Below are positions 56,939 to 64,000 of a DNA stretch of 64,000 bases, piece by piece. The position numbers were made by a program, and so were the translations under genes. The notes beneath the pieces are model-generated. The model was not told where the DNA came from, made no database searches, and saw nothing but the letters and a program-made list of their open reading frames with translations. The stretch spans positions 1,860,001 through 1,924,000 of the forward strand of contig NZ_CP108430.1 in the NCBI RefSeq assembly GCF_041435335.1, in the 5' to 3' direction. How positions within the stretch are numbered: the stretch's first letter is position 1; each line of letters starts with the position of its first letter. Source of the DNA: Streptomyces sp. NBC_01283. GTDB lineage: Bacteria; Actinomycetota; Actinomycetes; Streptomycetales; Streptomycetaceae.

Positions 56939-57107
56939 TGACGGGGCCTTGCTTCTGCCTCACCCTTCCGCCCGACCGAGGCTGGACCGCGCGGCGCGCG
57001 CCCTGGTGGCCGACTCCGGTTCGACGGCCATCACGCCCATGAGCCCGCAGTTCGTGATGGCGCTCGGGATCCCGCTCGGCCCGGGGCACCGGTGTGCTGA
57101 TGTTTGA
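56939..57107 (+). pseudogene. Unidentified coding-like relic
   Basis: A frame reads TGIDGALLLPHPSARP, then ALVADSGSTAITPMSPQFVMALGIPLGPGHR and ends at TGA 57105-57107. The last part vaguely recalls the heme-loop end of a cytochrome P450, but the key residues do not line up. No start or ribosome site is seen. It may be the 3' end of a lost gene. The gap 56752-57216 otherwise holds the GH84 operators and the geoA promoter. Confidence 0.2.
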
Positions 57108-57174
57108 ACGCCGCGGATCACGTAATGGTGTGACGCTGCGGCGGTCGCCGCATCGGCCGTCCTCGCGCGGGTAG

Positions 57175-59466
<2,292 letters not shown>

Positions 59467-59486
59467 AGGGGCCGCTGTCGCACTGC

Positions 59487-59510
59487 GGCGGGCCGCTGCC
59501 TCGGCCCGCC
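59487..59510 (+). terminator. Terminator hairpin of geoA
   Basis: GGCGGGCCG and CGGCCCGCC form a perfect 9-bp stem with a six-base loop, 21 bp after the stop and before the convergent phosphoesterase. Confidence 0.8.
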
Positions 59511-59541
59511 TCGGCTCCCTGCACGTCCCGCTCCCGGCCCG

Positions 59542-60402
59542 CTAGCGGGCGTCCCGGGGCTCCGGCAGGATTTGGTGGAGTCTCGGGTCGGGGTGCCGTT
59601 CGCGGTGCCACTCGCGTGGGTAGCCGACCGACACCTCCTGGAAGCGGACGCCGTCGTGCCAAGTGGTGCGGGGGATGTGCAGATGGCCGTAGACGACCGC
59701 CGCCGCCTCGTACTTCACGTGCCAGTCGGCGGTCAGTTCGGTGCCGCACCACAGGGCGAACTCGGGGTAGTGCAGGATCCGGGTGGGGTCGCGCACCAGC
59801 GGCCAGTGGTTGATCAGGACCGTGGGGAGGCCGGGTTCACGCCGGGCGAGCATCTCCTCGGTGAACGCCACGCGGGCGCGGCACCAGTCGTCGCGGCCCA
59901 GATAGGGGTCGGGATGCAGGAGCACCTCGTCGGTGCAGACGACGCCCGCCGTGTGCGCCGCCTCCAGCGCGTCCCGCTTCGCATACGTGCCTTCGGGGCG
60001 GAACGTGTAGTCGTAGAGCAGGAACAGCGGGGCCACGGTGACCGGGCCGCCCTCGCCGCGCCACACCGGGTAGGGGTCCTCGGGGGTCGCGGCGCCCAGG
60101 GAGCGGCACAGGTCGACGAGATGGCGGTAGCGGGCCTCGCCGCGCAGCTGGTTCGGGTCGTCGCGTGGCGTCCACAGTTCGTGGTTGCCCGGCGTCCACA
60201 CCACCTTGGCGAAACGGTCGGTGAGGGTGCGCAGCGCCCATTCGACGTCGGCCATGCGCTCGGCGGTGTCGCCGGCGACGATCAGCCAGTCCTCGTCGGT
60301 CTCCGGGCGCAGGGACTCGAGGAACTTCCGGTTGTCGTCGTACGCGACGTGCAGATCGCTGATGGCGTACAACTTCGGTTTCTTCTCGCGTACTTGTGTC
60401 AC
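59542..60402 (-). CDS. Metallophosphoesterase
   Basis: The 286-residue calcineurin-like protein has all metal motifs: AISDLHVAYDDN, GDTAERM, TPGNHELW, VLINHWPLV and YGHLHIPRT. It is cytoplasmic. Streptomyces often couple this family to a phosphopantetheinyl transferase gene; none is beside it here. Substrate unknown. GTG 60402 is the only start near the frame's 5' end. It converges with geoA. Confidence 0.88.
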   Translation of the reverse strand: MTQVREKKPKLYAISDLHVAYDDNRKFLESLRPETDEDWLIVAGDTAERMADVEWALRTLTDRFAKVVWTPGNHELWTPRDDPNQLRGEARYRHLVDLCRSLGAATPEDPYPVWRGEGGPVTVAPLFLLYDYTFRPEGTYAKRDALEAAHTAGVVCTDEVLLHPDPYLGRDDWCRARVAFTEEMLARREPGLPTVLINHWPLVRDPTRILHYPEFALWCGTELTADWHVKYEAAAVVYGHLHIPRTTWHDGVRFQEVSVGYPREWHRERHPDPRLHQILPEPRDAR

Positions 60403-60427
60403 TCAGTGAGGCTAACCGCAGAGCTGA

Positions 60428-60465
60428 CCCCGCGTGGCGCGATCAGCTTCCTTCGCCGCGCGGGG
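60428..60465 (-). terminator. Hairpin after the qcrB-like gene
   Basis: CCCCGCG and CGCGGGG enclose a second stem GGCG/CGCC. It lies 17 bp beyond the stop of the leftward cytochrome gene. Confidence 0.6.
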
Positions 60466-60481
60466 CCGGAACCGGCTGCCG

Positions 60482-62131
60482 TCAGTGGTGGCCTTCACCG
60501 CCGCCCTGCTGGATCTGCAGGTACTCCTCGGGGGTCGCCTTGGGCACCTGTGCCGATGGTCCGTACATGGCCCGTCCCAGGCGTGCCCGCAGTCGCTCGC
60601 CCCGGGTGATCTTGCGTGCCACGCCGTGCGCGTCGACCGCCGGGCCGATCTCGAAGGGCTTGGGCTGCTCGTGCGCGGTGAGTTTGTACAGCTCTCCCTG
60701 TGAGAGCGGCACATGGACCTCTACGTACTCACCGTGCGGCAGACGTTTGATCGTGCCGCTCTCCCGGCCGTGCAGCGCCTTCTCGCGGTCGCGGAGCTGC
60801 AGCCCCATGCACCATCGATGGGTCACGAAGAAGGCGAGCGCCGGTCCGGCGAAGCAGGCGATCCGCACGAACCACGTGATCCCGTTGATGGAGAGATGGA
60901 AGTGCGTCGCCCAGACGTCGTTGCCGCCGCCGACCATCAGCACGGCGAACAGCGTCAGCCACGCCACACCGAGCCCGGTGCGCACCGGGGCGTTGCGGGG
61001 CCGGTCTGCGATGTGGTGCTCGCGTTTGTCTCCGGTGACCCAGGCCTCGATGAACGGATAGACGGCGATGGCCATCAGGATCAGCGGGAAGAGCGAGAAC
61101 GGGATGAAGACGCCCAGTTGGAGCGTGTGCCCCCAGGCGTTGATCTCCCAGCTGGGCATCACCCGGATCAGGCCTTCGGAGAAGCCCAGATACCAGTCGG
61201 GTTGAGCGCCGGTGGAGACCAGATCCGGCCGGTAGGGCCCGATCACCCACACGGGGTTGATGGTGGCGATCGCGCCCATGAGCGCGAGGACACCGAAGAC
61301 GAGGAAGAAGAAGCCGCCCGCCTTGGCGATGTAGATGGGCATGAAGGGCGCCCCGACCACGTTCTTCTCGGTCTTTCCGGGCCCGGCGAACTGGGTGTGC
61401 TTGTGGTAGAAGACCAGGATCAGGTGGGCGACGACGAGCCCCAGCATGATCCCCGGCAACAGCAGGACATGGACGCTGAAGAGCCGCGGAATGATGGCGT
61501 CGCCCGGGAACTCTCCGCCGAACAGGAAGAAGGAGAGATACGTCCCCACGATCGGGACGGACAGGATCGCCCCCTGCGCGAAGCGGATCCCGGTGCCCGA
61601 GAGCAGGTCGTCCGGGAGCGAGTATCCGGTGAGGCCGGTGATGATCCCGAGGAACAGCAGCGTCCAGCCGAACAGCCAGTTGACCTCGCGCGGCTTGCGG
61701 AAGGCGCCGGTGAAGAACACCCGCATCATGTGCACGAGCATGGCGGCGACGAAGACGACCGCGGCCCAGTGGTGGATCTGCCGGATCAGCAGACCGCCGC
61801 GCACTTCCATGCTGATGTCGACCGTGGACTCGAACGCCCGGGTCATCTGGATGCCCTTGAGCGGCGTGTACACGCCGTCGTAGATCACTTCGGAGCCGCT
61901 CGGCTCGAAGAAGAGCGTCAGATAGATGCCGGTGAGGATCAGGATCAGAAAGCTGTAGAGGCAGATCTCCCCGAACATGAAGGACCAGTGGTCGGGGAAG
62001 ATCTTCCGCATCTGGCTCTTGGCCAGAGTGTTGATGCCGAGGCGACCGTCCGCCCAGTCGGCGACCCGCTCCCCCTTGCCGGCCGGAGCCGGTCGTTCGC
62101 TGTTCCGGGTGTGCTCGAAACGTCCACTCAT
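60482..62131 (-). CDS. qcrB: Cytochrome b of the bc1 complex, orphan copy (QcrB-like)
   Basis: The 549-residue protein has the cytochrome b/b6 core. Heme His pairs lie in RQIHHWAAVVFVAAMLVHMM and RLFSVHVLLLPGIMLGLVVAH. The Qo-site motif is PDWY (QPDWYLGFSEGL), the form used by actinobacteria instead of PEWY. Eight or nine membrane helices and a long hydrophilic C-terminus (KATPEEYLQIQQGG) follow. The usual qcrC, qcrA and ctaE genes are not adjacent, so this is an additional copy. ATG 62131 is preceded by GGGGGGTAGCCGG. It may form a variant bc complex or be a standby subunit. Confidence 0.92.
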   Translation of the reverse strand: MSGRFEHTRNSERPAPAGKGERVADWADGRLGINTLAKSQMRKIFPDHWSFMFGEICLYSFLILILTGIYLTLFFEPSGSEVIYDGVYTPLKGIQMTRAFESTVDISMEVRGGLLIRQIHHWAAVVFVAAMLVHMMRVFFTGAFRKPREVNWLFGWTLLFLGIITGLTGYSLPDDLLSGTGIRFAQGAILSVPIVGTYLSFFLFGGEFPGDAIIPRLFSVHVLLLPGIMLGLVVAHLILVFYHKHTQFAGPGKTEKNVVGAPFMPIYIAKAGGFFFLVFGVLALMGAIATINPVWVIGPYRPDLVSTGAQPDWYLGFSEGLIRVMPSWEINAWGHTLQLGVFIPFSLFPLILMAIAVYPFIEAWVTGDKREHHIADRPRNAPVRTGLGVAWLTLFAVLMVGGGNDVWATHFHLSINGITWFVRIACFAGPALAFFVTHRWCMGLQLRDREKALHGRESGTIKRLPHGEYVEVHVPLSQGELYKLTAHEQPKPFEIGPAVDAHGVARKITRGERLRARLGRAMYGPSAQVPKATPEEYLQIQQGGGEGHH

Positions 62132-62250
62132 CCGGCTACCCCCCTCAGGCGGCTACCACATTAGATCAAGGGGTACCGGGAGCCAACAGGGCCTCCACAA
62201 CCGGTAGTTGACGATCATCGGATACGCAGGTCAGGCCCCTGCGCGGGTCA

Positions 62251-63297
62251 TCAGGTCGCCTCCCGTACCAACTCGATCGCCCGCCCCAGCGTCGCGAGCC
62301 GCGCCTCCAGGCTCTCGCCCGCCGGATAGAAGCGGACCGTGTCCACGCCCGCGTCGCGCCACACCCTCAGCCGGGCGCGGACCATGTCCTCGGTACCGAT
62401 GAGAGTGGTGGCGAGGACCATGTCGTCGGTGATCAGGGCCGCGGCAGCGTCGCGGTCACCGGACTGCCAGCAGGCGCGGACCTCCGCCGCGATGTCGGCC
62501 CAACCCTGCCTGCTGTAGGCGTTGTTGTAGTAGTTGGTGGTGGCGGAGCCCATGCCGCCCAGGCTGAAGGCGAGCTCCTTCTTGCGGCTCGCGACCATCG
62601 TGCGCAGGGCGTCCTCGTCGTCGGCGAAGGCCACTTCGGCACCCTGGCAGATGTTCAGGTCGCCGCGGGTGCGGCCGGAGGCGGCAAGGCCCGCGTCGAG
62701 GTGGTCGAAGTAGGCCTCCTTCGCTCCCTCCGGGACGAAGCTGGTGCCCAGCCAGCCGTCCGCGATCTCGCCGGTCAGGCGCAGCATCTTGGGCGAGAGG
62801 GTGGCGAGGTAGATGGGCAGTTCGTGCTCGGCGCGCATGGACAGGCGCATGGGCTTCGCCTCACCGCCGGGCAGCGGGAGGGTGAACTCCCGCCCTGCGT
62901 AAGAGATCTTCTCCCCCGTGGCCGCCTGGCGGATGATCTCCACGGTCTCCCGCATCCGGGTCAGCGGCCGAGCGAAGGGCACTCCGTGCAGGCCTTCGAT
63001 CACCTGCGGCCCCGACGGTCCCAGCCCGAGGAGGAAGCGGCCCTCGGAGATGTTCGAGAGGGTGATCGCCGCGCGGGCGATGGCCGCCGGGGTCCGGGTC
63101 GCGAGCTGGATGATGCCGGAACCGAGCAGCATCCTCTCCGTGCGGGCGGCCAAGTAGCCCAACGGGGAGGGCGCTTCGGAACCCCACGCCTCCGCGACCC
63201 AGCAGATGTCCATCCCCAGCTTCTCGGCCTCGGTGACGAAGTCCACGGTCTCCCGCCAGTTCGCCCCGGACGCCTCGATGGTCGTCGACGTGCGCAT
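62251..63297 (-). CDS. LLM class (F420-dependent) oxidoreductase
   Basis: The 348-residue luciferase-like monooxygenase fold protein has EAEKLGMDICWVAEAWGSEAPSPLGYLAARTERM, GSGIIQLATRTPAAIARAAITLSNISEGRFLLGLGPSGPQVIEG and GEIADGWLGTSFVPEGA. The start at ATG 63297 overlaps the SRPBCC stop by one base. F420-dependent homologues occur in steroid- or pesticide-degrading actinobacteria; the substrate here is unknown and it could be FMN-dependent. Confidence 0.87.
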   Translation of the reverse strand: MRTSTTIEASGANWRETVDFVTEAEKLGMDICWVAEAWGSEAPSPLGYLAARTERMLLGSGIIQLATRTPAAIARAAITLSNISEGRFLLGLGPSGPQVIEGLHGVPFARPLTRMRETVEIIRQAATGEKISYAGREFTLPLPGGEAKPMRLSMRAEHELPIYLATLSPKMLRLTGEIADGWLGTSFVPEGAKEAYFDHLDAGLAASGRTRGDLNICQGAEVAFADDEDALRTMVASRKKELAFSLGGMGSATTNYYNNAYSRQGWADIAAEVRACWQSGDRDAAAALITDDMVLATTLIGTEDMVRARLRVWRDAGVDTVRFYPAGESLEARLATLGRAIELVREAT

Positions 63298-63872
63298 CAC
63301 GCGTCCGCCTCCCGGGAAGCGGCGCCCTCGGCCCCGGACGCGGCACCCCCTTCCCCGGACGCGCCGCCCTCGGCCAGTTCCTTGATCGCGTCCAGCGTGG
63401 CCGCCATGTTCTGCTCGAACTCCCGCATCCGTACGTACACGATCTTCTGCTCCTTCTCCGGCATCCGGTCGATCGCGCACGAAAGACCCGAGCGGCCCGG
63501 TCCCATCCGCATCCACTGGGTCAGCTCGGTCCCGCCGTCGTCCGCCGCCGCGAGGCTGAACCGCCAGACCGCGCTGGGGCGTTCGGGGTCCTCGACGGCC
63601 CAGGCGAACACGCGTGGGGCCTCGCACTCCACGACGTACGACGTGGTCTCCCACGCGCCGAACGACGCGTGCTCGCTGCGGCCGACGAACCGCGCGCCGA
63701 CGACGGGCCAGGTCGTCCCGCCCAACCACTCGACCGACCGCAGTTCCGTGCTCAGGCGGGGCATGAGGCCGATGTCGGAGACGAGCTCCCACACGCGTTC
63801 CGGTGATGCGGCGATCCGTCTGCGTACCTCGGCCGTCGGCGTGTCCGCGTAGCGCGCGCCTGTCCACTCCAT
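63297..63872 (-). CDS. SRPBCC (START-like) family protein
   Basis: The 191-residue protein has an SRPBCC ligand-binding fold: IAASPERVWELVSDIGLMPRLSTELRSVEW, VVECEAPRVFAWAVEDPERPSAVWRFSL and a C-terminal helix, followed by a Gly/Ala/Ser/Glu low-complexity tail (EGGASGEGGAASGAEGAASREADA). It may deliver or hold a hydrophobic substrate for the coupled LLM enzyme. ATG 63872 follows GAGAGGCGAACCACG; an upstream start at 63926 is possible. Confidence 0.82.
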   Translation of the reverse strand: MEWTGARYADTPTAEVRRRIAASPERVWELVSDIGLMPRLSTELRSVEWLGGTTWPVVGARFVGRSEHASFGAWETTSYVVECEAPRVFAWAVEDPERPSAVWRFSLAAADDGGTELTQWMRMGPGRSGLSCAIDRMPEKEQKIVYVRMREFEQNMAATLDAIKELAEGGASGEGGAASGAEGAASREADA

Positions 63873-63914
63873 CGTGGTTCGCCTCTCTGTAGTCGCTGAC
63901 CACGAGAGTTGCGT

Positions 63915-63948
63915 AGATAGACTCACTCGTCAAGAGTGCTGCCCCGTC
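63915..63948 (-). promoter_or_regulatory. Possible promoter of the SRPBCC-LLM pair
   Basis: On the reverse strand TTGACGAGTGAGTC is followed by an AT-richer TATCTACGC. A related GAGT...ACTC inverted repeat is seen across it (about 63905-63927). No -10 hexamer is certain. The last 50 bases of the window hold no feature that I can support. Confidence 0.3.
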
Positions 63949-64000
63949 AGCGGAGGAAGGGGTTCTACGGCCGTTCCGCGGCCGTCCCGCGCCCGTTCAG

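Noticed and set aside
54754..57042. 762-codon + strand frame opposite the GH84 gene
   Set aside because: Shadow frame; the leftward GH84 protein has a signal peptide and catalytic motifs.

Overview
The window is a high-GC chromosomal segment of a Streptomyces species or a close relative. Codons end mostly in G or C, GTG starts and ATGA/GTGA gene overlaps are common, and the gene set is typical: a pca operon, geosmin synthase, DUF2510 proteins, actinobacterial QcrB, HelR, and many TetR regulators. I saw no tRNA, rRNA, transposase, phage gene or CRISPR array.

Left part. Positions 1-4188 hold the end of a protocatechuate (beta-ketoadipate) operon: CoA-transferase end, pcaH, pcaG, pcaB and a fused pcaDC. 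A short relic where pcaF would be expected lies between the transferase and pcaH. A Ser/Thr kinase and an alpha/beta hydrolase follow. Positions 7567-20932 form the most interesting block, a nearly complete counterpart of the mycobacterial KstR2 regulon for steroid rings C/D (HIP) catabolism: two SDRs, EchA20, IpdA, IpdB, IpdC, FadA6, KstR2, IpdF, FadE30 and a second acyl-CoA dehydrogenase. It has two near-identical operators in its two divergent promoters, and a LuxR-type ATPase without its DNA-binding domain sits inside it. No fadD3 is in the window.

Middle part (21-46 kb). This holds stand-alone genes: VOC proteins, AnmK, DUF2510 membrane proteins, a TetR with a three-site operator array facing a PAP2-DMT operon, a Tat phospholipase C, an Mg2+ P-type ATPase with a structured leader, HelR with a rifamycin-associated element, a family VIII-type esterase, a TetR, a peroxidase-like AhpD protein, a Tat GH3 beta-glucosidase, a quinone oxidoreductase with a GNAT protein, and an 812-bp gene-free stretch. 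That stretch carries hairpin repeats and a 52-bp tandem repeat with G-quadruplex motifs.

Right part (46-64 kb). This holds a GH4 glycosidase, a secreted protein, an MHS-family transporter, an Excalibur protein, an L-carnitine degradation operon (regulator, cleavage enzyme, dehydrogenase, thioesterase) under a two-headed XRE-TetR regulator, a secreted GH84 beta-N-acetylglucosaminidase, geosmin synthase geoA, a metallophosphoesterase, an orphan cytochrome b (QcrB), and an SRPBCC plus F420-type luciferase-like pair at the edge.

The window combines aromatic, steroid-like and carnitine catabolism with polysaccharide turnover, each under local control. Family names rest on reading translated motifs and recalled family sequences; no search was run.
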